A stretch of 15,176 nucleotides of DNA, from contig JAXHUK010000037.1 in assembly GCA_034189725.1 (NCBI GenBank), forward strand, positions 1 through 15,176. Reading direction: 5' to 3'. The translations under genes and the position numbers were made by a program. Numbering within the stretch: the stretch's first letter is position 1; each line of letters begins with the position of its first letter. Under the pieces are notes generated by a model, which saw only the letters and a program-made list of their open reading frames with translations, ran no database searches and had not been told where the DNA came from. Origin of the DNA: JAXHUK01 sp034189725. Its GTDB lineage: Bacteria > Chloroflexota > Dehalococcoidia > SZUA-161. Below, one piece after another: positions 1 through 6,389 of the stretch.

Positions 1-984
1 CTCGAGGCTGTCGCAGATCCCTACAACGATCCCCCCCTTTGCCGTACCATCCAGTTTGGTGAGTGCGATGCCGGTGATTTCAAGGGCTTCGTGAAAGAGC
101 TGGGCCTGAGAGATGGCGTTTTGCCCGGTGGTGGCATCAAGGACTAGTAGGATCTCGTGGGGGGCGTCAGGGACTTGCCGAGTCACGGTCCGGCGGATTT
201 TCTTGAGTTCTTCCATAAGATTGACCCTGGTGTGAAGACGCCCCGCTGTGTCAATGATGACTACATCCGCGCCCCGGGCTTTGGCCGCGTGAATACCGTC
301 ATAGACCACGGCAGAGGGGTCGGACTTATCCTTGTGACGCACCAACTCAGCGGTGATACGCTCAGCCCAAACGGCCAGCTGTTCCACCGCGGCAGCTCGG
401 AAGGTATCGGCCGCGATGAACAACACCCGCTTTCCTTGTTTCACATAACGGGCCCCGAGTTTGCCGATGGTCGTCGTCTTGCCGACACCGTTTACCCCCA
501 CGACCATGATGACATGGGGTTTTTCCGCGGCCATGGGGCCTGGTCCGGGCGGGACCTTGAGAAGATGGAGAATCTCGCTCTGGAGAGCTTCTTTAAGCTC
601 CTTCGGATTGCTCAGGTCTTTTCTTTCCACCTTTTCTCGCACCTTTTCAATTAAGGCCATGGTGGTCTGCACACCGAGATCGGAGGTGATGAGGATCTCT
701 TCGAGCTCTTCAAGAAGCGCCTCATCGATCTCCCTTTTCCCAAGCAAAAGTTGGTCCACACGGCTGACAAAACCTTGTCGCGTCTTGGAAAGGTGATTTG
801 TCAGTCTGCGGAAAAAGCCTTGCTTTTGTCGCCCAGGAGCTCCTGTGGCCTCCACCGGCTCACAGGCCTCCTGAGAATTCTCGCCTTGCCGTGCCGGCTC
901 AGGTTCAAAACCCTGCGTGACGGACTTCAGGGGCGCTTCTGGCGATTTGTCTCCCCCTTGTTTTTTTCTCTTAAACCATTTCAA
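1..984 (-). CDS. ftsY: Signal recognition particle receptor FtsY (3' end cut by window edge)
   Basis: FtsY is the SRP-type GTPase at the inner membrane that docks ribosome-SRP complexes and hands them to the Sec translocon. 328 codons are present and the frame is open to base 1. A basic, charged N-terminus is followed by the helical N domain (about residues 85-150) and the G domain. Visible GTPase motifs are the P-loop GVNGVGKTT with Lys169, the DTFRAAA block, DTAGR at 245-249 and TKLDGTAKGG from 309. The last roughly 40 residues, normally ending in an IGVGE-like block, lie outside the window. I chose the TTG at 984-982 (reading LKWFKRKK) because no ATG or GTG start fits the family N-terminus better. 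No clear Shine-Dalgarno precedes it, and the start overlaps the end of smc by 14 bp, which suggests translational coupling. Identity is certain; the start is uncertain. Confidence 0.93.
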   Translation of the reverse strand, partial: MKWFKRKKQGGDKSPEAPLKSVTQGFEPEPARQGENSQEACEPVEATGAPGRQKQGFFRRLTNHLSKTRQGFVSRVDQLLLGKREIDEALLEELEEILITSDLGVQTTMALIEKVREKVERKDLSNPKELKEALQSEILHLLKVPPGPGPMAAEKPHVIMVVGVNGVGKTTTIGKLGARYVKQGKRVLFIAADTFRAAAVEQLAVWAERITAELVRHKDKSDPSAVVYDGIHAAKARGADVVIIDTAGRLHTRVNLMEELKKIRRTVTRQVPDAPHEILLVLDATTGQNAISQAQLFHEALEITGIALTKLDGTAKGGIVVGICDSLE

Positions 985-3715
985 GGCGATGAACTGTCTC
1001 TGCTTCGGGTTGCTGCACGATGGGCGGGGTTTGTCCTTTTAGGTTCAGCGAGACAAGCTTGGAAACGCCCTTTTCTTCCATGGTCACGCCAAAGAGGGCC
1101 TCCGCCATTTCCATGCTCTGCTTGTTGTGGGTCACCATGATCACCTGAGACCGTTTGCCGATTTCTTCGAGGAGGCGGATAAATCGAGATACGTTGACCT
1201 CATCCAGGGGGGCGTCAATCTCATCAAGGACGCAAAAGGCGGTAGGCTTGATCAGAAAAAGAGAAAAGACCAGAGAAATGGCTGCAAGGGCCTTTTCCCC
1301 ACCGGAAAGAAGACTCATGCGCGTCAACCTCTTGCCTGAGGGGCGAACCAGGAAAGAAACTCCTGACACCAGGGGCCGTTTCGGATCCGTGAGCACCAGG
1401 TTGGCTGTTCCTCCCTCGAAGAGCTTGGGGAAAACCTCTTGGAGTTTTTCCTTGACGGCTTTGAAGGTCTTCATGAACTGTTTCAGGGACACCCGGTTGA
1501 TCTTTCGGATAACCCGATGCAGGGTCTCTACGGCGGCGATGAGATCGTCGCGCTGCTCGGTGAGAAGACGGTGTCTTTCGTCCAAGGTTTCGTATTCCTG
1601 AATGGCTGTGAGGTTGACGTCTCCAAGCCTGGCCATCCTTTCCCGGCATGCCGCGAGGGCTCTTTCTGTTTCTTCAGGTGAGAAGGCTTCCGCGTCGTAT
1701 TGCCGCACCAATGTTTTGATATCTTGATGGTAGCGTTCCTGAATTCGGTCAACCAGATGCTCACACGTCATCCGCCTTTGCGACTGTGCCAGTTCGAGCT
1801 GTTGTATTTTTTGAACCGTCTCTTGCTGTTTCGTTCTGACCTGGGCCAGGGCCTGATCACTCTCTTGCAACGCCGCCTCAATGGCCCGGTACTCGCTTTC
1901 AGTTTGAGCCAGGCTCTCTTTCATCGTTTCCAGCTCGGCGTGCAGATCTCCCATCCTGGCTTGATCTCTTTTCAGGGCGTCCTCTGTGGCTATTCTATCT
2001 TCCTGCCTTTCGTCTAGGCCTCGCTCCAGGTGGGCTAGTTTTTCCTGCCAGTCCTGTTGAAAAGCCCCTAACCGTTTCAAGGTGTTTACTGCACTGTCGT
2101 ATTCTGCTTTTAACGCCGTGGATTTCAGCTTGCACGCCACCACCCTTTCGTGGAACCCTTCCCGCTTTTCGGAGATTCTTCTCACCTCGCCACGGGCCTG
2201 CTCCATGGTTGATTCTTCCACCTCAATCTCTTTAACCAGGTCGCTCAGAATCTCCTTATACCTGGAAAGCTCTTCCTCCGCATCTGTCCGCTCCCCAGCG
2301 ATTTGTTGTGTTTCAAGGTTCAGGACTTCCAGGTGGCCCTGTGTGTGGTTGAGTCTTTCATGAAGGCGGTAAAGCTCCCTTTCAAGCTCAATGAGCTGTT
2401 GACTCTTTTGGGTTTGAACTTGTCTGGCCTTTTGAACCTCTGTCTCCAGCGTGACGGCCTCCATCTCCAGCTCGTTTTGTTCGGCCTTGGCCGTGGTCAG
2501 AGAGGTATCAAGATGCGAGAGCTGTGCTCCCAGATCCTTGACTTCCTTCTTCTTGGCAAGGATGCCAGATCGGCCGTCCTCTGTCCCTCCACCGGTCAGG
2601 ATGCCCTGCGGGCCTACCCGGTCCCCTTTTGGTGTCACGATCGTCTGGGCCCATGGGTGGTTGTCCCACTGTCGTACCGCCTGCTCAAGGTCTTGTGCCA
2701 CCGTGACGTGACCCAGGAGGGCCCGCACAAAAGGTTCGTACCCTCCCTCAACGTCCATGTGGTCAATGAGGCAATCTTGCTCCTGCCTATTCGGTGTGTT
2801 GCCGACACCCTCCAGAGGCCTCACTCCTTCCATAGGAATGAACCCCCCCCAACCCTGTGACCGGCTCTGAAGGAAATCGATGGCTCTTATAGCCCCCTGC
2901 CGGTCTTTGACAATGACGTATTGCAAGGTCTCCCCTAAGGCCGCCTCCACGGCGTCCTCATAAGACGCTTCGGCTTCGATAACATCCGCCACAAGGCCGC
3001 AGATGCCCATGTCTTTCAGATTTCCGGACTTCCATTCGCTCATGATGGCCCGAACGCCCTGCCTGAACCATTCGTAATTTTCCTCCATCTTCTTGAGCGT
3101 GCCATAGCGAGATCGAATCTTCTGCCGTTCAACTTCTGCGGCCTGAACCTTTCGGACTTGGTGGCTGAGAGCCTGACGGTTTTCCCCAAGGCGTTTCTCA
3201 TAGGTGGCAAGAGATTTGCCTATATCATCAAGACTGCCCTTTAAGTCTTGATGATGGTCCTGTGTCTCGGCGATCTCCTCGGTGAGTTCTGCAAGTTCGC
3301 TCTGGGTTTGATCTTTTTCCTGTTCGAGTTGATCCAGCCGCTTTGAAAGGTTAGCCCTGAGGTGGGAGGTGTTCTCCAGGGTGTTCTGGTACGTCGCCTT
3401 TCGGCTTGCCAGGTTGATCAGTTGCCCCTTCTTGGTTTCAAGGTCTTGAGTCAGTTTTTCCAAGCGCTCCTTCAAGGCCCTCTCGGCCATGGCTTCTTGA
3501 TTCAAAGTGCCTTCAGTTTCGTCAATATCTTGCTGAAGCTTAACCTTCTTTTCCTCCAGGGTGCGGCATTCTTGGGCCGTCTCCTGGTTTTTGTCCTCAA
3601 TGTCCTCGAGCTCGGCCTTGAGTTGATCAATCTCACGGGTCAGGCGCTCGAGATCTTTCTTATGATGCACCATATCCCTTAGTATATCAGACAAGCAGGG
3701 AGTGCAACCCACCAC
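971..3715 (-). CDS. smc: Chromosome segregation ATPase SMC, lacking the N-terminal head (5'-truncated)
   Basis: SMC dimers with ScpAB organise and segregate the chromosome. The 914-residue frame starts inside the first coiled coil. It contains the rest of that coil (about 20-225), the hinge (about 238-375), the return coil (about 385-740) and an intact C-terminal head: signature LSGGE at 803, Walker B FCVLDE with Asp831/Glu832, and VTHNK with His863. Full-length SMC is about 1170-1200 residues, so about 280 N-terminal residues are missing, including the Walker A P-loop and Q-loop. A TGA lies directly upstream of the nominal GTG start (3715), and the first dozen residues do not look like SMC. 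A better-placed ATG is at 3673, after an AAGGG. Without Walker A this product could not bind ATP alone. It may be a pseudogene, a rearranged gene or an assembly join. The C-terminal head style resembles Desulfobacterota SMC. Confidence 0.88.
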   Translation of the reverse strand: MVGCTPCLSDILRDMVHHKKDLERLTREIDQLKAELEDIEDKNQETAQECRTLEEKKVKLQQDIDETEGTLNQEAMAERALKERLEKLTQDLETKKGQLINLASRKATYQNTLENTSHLRANLSKRLDQLEQEKDQTQSELAELTEEIAETQDHHQDLKGSLDDIGKSLATYEKRLGENRQALSHQVRKVQAAEVERQKIRSRYGTLKKMEENYEWFRQGVRAIMSEWKSGNLKDMGICGLVADVIEAEASYEDAVEAALGETLQYVIVKDRQGAIRAIDFLQSRSQGWGGFIPMEGVRPLEGVGNTPNRQEQDCLIDHMDVEGGYEPFVRALLGHVTVAQDLEQAVRQWDNHPWAQTIVTPKGDRVGPQGILTGGGTEDGRSGILAKKKEVKDLGAQLSHLDTSLTTAKAEQNELEMEAVTLETEVQKARQVQTQKSQQLIELERELYRLHERLNHTQGHLEVLNLETQQIAGERTDAEEELSRYKEILSDLVKEIEVEESTMEQARGEVRRISEKREGFHERVVACKLKSTALKAEYDSAVNTLKRLGAFQQDWQEKLAHLERGLDERQEDRIATEDALKRDQARMGDLHAELETMKESLAQTESEYRAIEAALQESDQALAQVRTKQQETVQKIQQLELAQSQRRMTCEHLVDRIQERYHQDIKTLVRQYDAEAFSPEETERALAACRERMARLGDVNLTAIQEYETLDERHRLLTEQRDDLIAAVETLHRVIRKINRVSLKQFMKTFKAVKEKLQEVFPKLFEGGTANLVLTDPKRPLVSGVSFLVRPSGKRLTRMSLLSGGEKALAAISLVFSLFLIKPTAFCVLDEIDAPLDEVNVSRFIRLLEEIGKRSQVIMVTHNKQSMEMAEALFGVTMEEKGVSKLVSLNLKGQTPPIVQQPEAETVHRLEMV

Positions 3716-3734
3716 TCACCACGCTCATAAAGGT

Positions 3735-3750
3735 GTGTTTCGTTAAACAC
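3735..3750. repeat. Small hairpin near the smc break
   Basis: GTGTTT (3735-3740) and AAACAC (3745-3750) form a perfect 6 bp stem around the tetraloop CGTT. No T tract follows on either strand, so it is not a clear terminator. Confidence 0.4.
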
Positions 3751-3780
3751 TTCCCCGACCTTATGAATCTCAGAATATCA

Positions 3781-3883
3781 TGTCATTCTGAGGGAGCATT
3801 CGCGACTGAAGAATCTCCCCGTGTGTACAGTCAGAGATTCTGCGCGGAGCCTGTGCTGAGGAACGAAGTAGCTCAAAATGACA
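3781..3883. repeat. Imperfect 103 bp palindrome, TGTCATTCTGAG family
   Basis: TGTCATTCTGAG at 3781-3792 pairs with CTCAAAATGACA at 3872-3883 with one mismatch. Internally GAATCTC (3811-3817) pairs with GAGATTC (3834-3840). From memory, this palindrome type is a common interspersed repeat in environmental bacterial genomes. I see no coding role. Confidence 0.7.
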
Positions 3884-3900
3884 TCGATGCACATGGGTAG

Positions 3901-3920
3901 GCTGGAGCATCCGCTCCAGC
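3901..3920. repeat. Perfect 8 bp hairpin
   Basis: GCTGGAGC (3901-3908) and GCTCCAGC (3913-3920) are exact reverse complements separated by ATCC. No T tract follows, so it reads as a repeat hairpin rather than a terminator. Confidence 0.65.
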
Positions 3921-3945
3921 GTTATCGGAGACTCACGCGCCCTGG

Positions 3946-3965
3946 ACTCCTGATTCCGCAGGAGT
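3946..3965. repeat. Hairpin ACTCCTG/CAGGAGT
   Basis: ACTCCTG (3946-3952) pairs perfectly with CAGGAGT (3959-3965) across the 6 nt loop ATTCCG. It lies just before the dRS3-like hairpin and may be part of the same composite element. Confidence 0.6.
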
Positions 3966-3979
3966 GGAATTGTTATGCC

Positions 3980-3999
3980 ATTCCCGCGAAAGCGGGAAT
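3980..3999. repeat. dRS3-like hairpin ATTCCCGC-GAAA-GCGGGAAT
   Basis: A perfect 8 bp stem closes a GAAA tetraloop. The sequence matches the pattern ATTCCCGC-N4-GCGGGAAT known as dRS3 in Neisseria, and also seen in many unrelated genomes. Here it is a single copy, not an array. Confidence 0.75.
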
Positions 4000-4044
4000 C
4001 CATTTCTTTCGAGGGGATATCAAGTATTTTCCTCATGTGAGACG

Positions 4045-4110
4045 TATCATGTCATTCTTCAGTCGCGGAGTCTACGCTGAACGAAGCCGAAGTGCTCCCC
4101 GCAGAATCAT
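4045..4110. repeat. Partial inverted copy of the 3781-3883 repeat
   Basis: TATCATGTCATTCT at 4045-4058 repeats 3776-3789 exactly. ATTCTTCAGTCGC at 4054-4066 is the exact reverse complement of 3802-3814. The rest resembles the same palindrome but is diverged and incomplete. Confidence 0.55.
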
Positions 4111-4152
4111 CCATGCCGATTTGCCTCCGGCACCACGGGGGATGAAAATACT

Positions 4153-4240
4153 ACCCCCTCACTCTAACTCTCTCCCCCTCGGGGGAGAGAGGACTACTTT
4201 CCCCCTCTCCCTTGACGGGAGAGGGTCGGGGTGAGGGTGT
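4153..4240. repeat. C/G-rich nested palindrome (two 9 bp hairpins inside an outer inverted repeat)
   Basis: CTCTCCCCC (4170-4178) pairs with GGGGGAGAG (4181-4189), and CCCTCTCCC (4203-4211) pairs with GGGAGAGGG (4217-4225). The outer arms CCCTCA (4156-4161) and TGAGGG (4232-4237) also pair, so the whole element could form one long cruciform. It ends about 40 bp from the stop of the glycosyltransferase gene and might act as a transcription roadblock, but no T tract marks a classical terminator. Confidence 0.7.
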
Positions 4241-4275
4241 CAATGTTATTTTCGTAGCAATGACACAAAACGCCG

Positions 4276-4983
4276 CTAACGTGGGGGGCGAAAACGCACC
4301 CGAACCAGTCCCTTTATATCCTCCCAGGCGGTGCTGGCAATATCAACACGCGTATCCGGGTCATCCGTCCATTCCACAGGCACCTGCTTGATGCGGTAGC
4401 CTTTTCTCCCTGAGAGAAGCAAAAGCTCGGTGTCGAAGAACCACGCCTGATCCTGAATCAAGGGCACGATCTCCTGCACCACCTCGCGCCTCACCGCCTT
4501 GAAGCCGCACTGCGCATCCCCGAAGCTGGGAAAGAACATCGCCTTAATCAGCGTATTATAGCCGCGTGAGGTGATCTCGCGTTTCAGACTACGTCCAATC
4601 ACCTTTGAGCCCGACATCAGCCGCGACCCGATGGCAACATCATAACCCTCATCGAATGCCTGGAGCAGCCTGGGGAAGGCCTCCAGGTTAGTTGAAAGGT
4701 CGACATCCATGTAGGACACTATATCGGCATCGCTTTCAAGCCACGCCTTCCTCAAGGCGCGACCCCGCCCCTTCAGGTCCAGGTGGATACAGGTAACATC
4801 AGGATACTGGCGGGAAAGCTCCTCGGCAATCGCCAGTGTCCCATCAATAGACGCATTATCGGCAATAACGATTTGCCAGGGGCATGAGAGATGGTCACTG
4901 AGAAAATCCCGCAGCGTAGCCACACTGCGAGACAGTACGACCTCTTCGTTATACACGGGGATTACAACATCAACGCTGTTCAT
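4276..4983 (-). CDS. Family 2 glycosyltransferase, dolichyl/polyprenyl-phosphate hexose synthase-like
   Basis: This probably transfers a hexose from a nucleotide sugar, most likely to a polyprenyl phosphate or lipid carrier at the inner face of the membrane. The 235 residues fit a soluble GT-A domain. They show the N-terminal strand DVVIPVYNEE (5-14), ADNASIDGT (41-49) for nucleotide binding, the metal-binding DVD at 93-95, QCGFKAVRR (158-166) and WFFDTELL (181-188), the pattern of the ALG5/DPM1-like branch of GT2. No C-terminal membrane segments are present, unlike GtrB-type or two-domain forms. It starts at ATG 4983, 16 bp after the GalT-like gene, so the two are very likely co-transcribed. 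No strong Shine-Dalgarno is visible; the gap holds the palindrome GTGATATCAC. Acceptor and donor cannot be read from sequence. Confidence 0.85.
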   Translation of the reverse strand: MNSVDVVIPVYNEEVVLSRSVATLRDFLSDHLSCPWQIVIADNASIDGTLAIAEELSRQYPDVTCIHLDLKGRGRALRKAWLESDADIVSYMDVDLSTNLEAFPRLLQAFDEGYDVAIGSRLMSGSKVIGRSLKREITSRGYNTLIKAMFFPSFGDAQCGFKAVRREVVQEIVPLIQDQAWFFDTELLLLSGRKGYRIKQVPVEWTDDPDTRVDIASTAWEDIKGLVRVRFRPPR

Positions 4984-4999
4984 AGTGATATCACGCTCG

Positions 5000-6121
5000 T
5001 TAATTTGAATTTACGCTACGCTCCAGGTCTTCTCCAACCACCCTTGCCACCTCAAACGGGTCGCTGGAGATGACGCTCGAAGCGTACAGCTCCATAGCCC
5101 CTATATCAGATGTTCTTTTCCCCGGGTCACCACGGTCTACGACCCGAACTACCACAGGGAATGCTTCCCAATCCTCCGCTACTTCAGCAATAGGTGGCAT
5201 ATAGATTGCCAGATTAAAAGAGCCAATACCCAACGTATCCCTGAAACAGGCCAGCACCTCATAGATTTTCTCCTTCAGCGCCACGTCCAGGGTATCAGCT
5301 ATCAAAACTACCTCGTTCTCCTTGACCGGCGTCAGATACGCCAGAACCCTGACACCATCTCTCTCAAAACCACAGCCCAACGCACGGTGAACCCGGTACA
5401 GGTCATCGAAGTAGCTCGATCCATATCGCTGCCGGTACGAGCTAGCAGCACGACGAAGCTGTTCTACCTTAGCATAGTGTCTCCTCTGTCCGAGCATAAC
5501 CTGAGCATGGCCGTGCAATAAAGAGGCACCTGCTCTCCCTCCACAATTCCACATGAAGAAGAAGTACCTGGCTTCAGGCTCGACAGCATGCGCTTTCTCA
5601 GCCCACCGTAAACCTGTATCTATATAATCGATCACCTGCTCACGGTCGAACCGAAGCGGATCGGGTTCCTTGAATACGATAATGCTATGGAAGCCCTCGT
5701 ACTTGGCTATATTGCTGCCTGTGATACAATACTTCCCCTCAATCCGCCCAAAGGTGTCTTCCGGTGTCATCGTACGCGGGTCATGAAACGGATCGTCCAG
5801 CAGGCTTTCTTGTCCCGAGGCTACGATTTCAGTAACACGCCTTTCTTTTATAGGTCGGCTGGCACGCAGAGGATTGAACAGCGCCTCCTCCTGAGTAACC
5901 AGGTTCGTGATCCTGACGACCCTCTGCTTCAGAGCCCTCTCCACAGAGCCAAATTGCTCCGCAATCCAGGGCTCCATGCCCTGTGGAGGCTTTATCTGCC
6001 CTTCAGCTACGCCAACCTCAAAGATACGTCCGAAAATCCCCCTCTCATCATCAGGCAGTGAACCGGCAATAGCATCCAGGTTGGCAATCTCAGCTGCGAC
6101 TCTCGACACATCAAACCTCAT
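5000..6121 (-). CDS. GalT-like nucleotidyltransferase of the HIT superfamily
   Basis: The 373-residue protein resembles galactose-1-phosphate uridylyltransferase (GalT)-type enzymes, which move a nucleotidyl group between a sugar phosphate and a nucleotide sugar. The key motif is H203-G-H205-A-Q207 within a GRAGASLLHGHAQ stretch. It matches the HxHxQ active site of GalT/HIT proteins, where the second His forms the nucleotidyl intermediate. An N-terminal FNPLRASRP block (82-90) recalls the NPLTG...R signature of GalT. The zinc-binding CxxC of classical GalT is not evident; only C132, C193, C250 and C292 are seen. It is the first gene of an operon with the downstream GT2 glycosyltransferase, which suggests it makes or salvages that enzyme's sugar nucleotide. 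A fit with ATP adenylyltransferase-like (ApaH/APA) members cannot be excluded. Substrate unknown. Confidence 0.75.
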   Translation of the reverse strand: MRFDVSRVAAEIANLDAIAGSLPDDERGIFGRIFEVGVAEGQIKPPQGMEPWIAEQFGSVERALKQRVVRITNLVTQEEALFNPLRASRPIKERRVTEIVASGQESLLDDPFHDPRTMTPEDTFGRIEGKYCITGSNIAKYEGFHSIIVFKEPDPLRFDREQVIDYIDTGLRWAEKAHAVEPEARYFFFMWNCGGRAGASLLHGHAQVMLGQRRHYAKVEQLRRAASSYRQRYGSSYFDDLYRVHRALGCGFERDGVRVLAYLTPVKENEVVLIADTLDVALKEKIYEVLACFRDTLGIGSFNLAIYMPPIAEVAEDWEAFPVVVRVVDRGDPGKRTSDIGAMELYASSVISSDPFEVARVVGEDLERSVNSN

Positions 6122-6186
6122 CGTTATAAACCAGTGTCAAACAGATATCTAACTGAACCACTTTGTTTTTTGGCCTTTTTGTACAA

Positions 6187-6244
6187 CCTCCAATAAACTG
6201 GAGGGCTAAGCAAAGCAAGTAGCCCCCGAATGAATTCGGGGGCT
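6187..6244. repeat. 58 bp double-hairpin repeat, copy A (downstream of purH)
   Basis: The left hairpin is CCTCCA (6187-6192)/TGGAGG (6199-6204). The right hairpin is an 11 bp perfect stem, AGCCCCCGAAT (6221-6231)/ATTCGGGGGCT (6234-6244), with a 2 nt loop. GGGCTA and TAGCCC allow an alternative pairing between the halves. A second copy in the same orientation and with the same 9 nt spacer lies at 8022-8079. Confidence 0.75.
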
Positions 6245-6279
6245 ATGGTAAGCTCCCCATGCATTATCTGGGCTACTAA

Positions 6280-6329
6280 CACAAAGAGCACAAAGGGAAT
6301 GGCTTCATAAAATCTTTGTGTCCTTTGTG
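6280..6329. repeat. CACAAAG-type inverted repeat
   Basis: Arms 6280-6295 and 6314-6329 are 16 nt each and pair with two central mismatches around an 18 nt loop. Each arm contains CACAAAG twice. This is a familiar interspersed repeat in environmental bacteria that often yields spurious predicted proteins; the short frame across it on the minus strand is rejected for that reason. Confidence 0.6.
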
Positions 6330-6356
6330 CACCTTGTGGTTTAAACACATTACGTC

Positions 6357-6370
6357 TTACCGAACGGTAA
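6357..6370. repeat. Perfect 14 bp inverted repeat just after purH
   Basis: TTACCG (6357-6362) and CGGTAA (6365-6370) flank AA, 20 bp downstream of the purH stop. Without a T tract it is at best a weak 3'-end structure for purH; an operator role is possible but unsupported. Confidence 0.35.
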
Positions 6371-6389
6371 CAATTCTACTTGCAAGGGA

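Larger units (their letters stand above)
3716..4275. repeat. Gene-free 560 bp cluster of hairpin and inverted repeats
   Basis: No convincing gene occurs between the truncated smc and the glycosyltransferase gene. The stretch is almost entirely short palindromic elements of different families, listed individually below (3735-3750, 3781-3883, 3901-3920, 3946-3965, 3980-3999, 4045-4110, 4153-4240). Frames through it are short and are produced by the repeats. Such clusters of unrelated palindromes arise by repeated insertion into non-coding DNA, and they are also places where assemblies join wrongly. Confidence 0.8.

Noticed and set aside
1224..1764. Overlapping minus- and plus-strand frames inside smc
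   Set aside because: Shadows of the smc coding frame, which is identified by its LSGGE and Walker B motifs.
3770..4234. Frames of 88 and 118 codons on both strands in the repeat cluster
   Set aside because: They read through palindromes, overlap each other on opposite strands, and show no domain-like sequence.
3781..4240. CRISPR-like array
   Set aside because: The repeats are different palindromes without regular spacing or unique equal-length spacers, and no cas gene is in the window.
4985..4994. GTGATATCAC perfect palindrome in the 16 bp gap before the glycosyltransferase gene
   Set aside because: A 10 bp palindrome alone is expected by chance and there is no second copy, so it is not claimed as an operator.
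6124..6348. 74-codon minus-strand frame between the GalT-like gene and purH
   Set aside because: It is a translation of two repeats (the CACAAAG inverted repeat and the 58 bp double hairpin). The APEFIRGL segment also appears in a frame through the other repeat copy at 8045-8302, so it reflects repeat sequence, not a gene.
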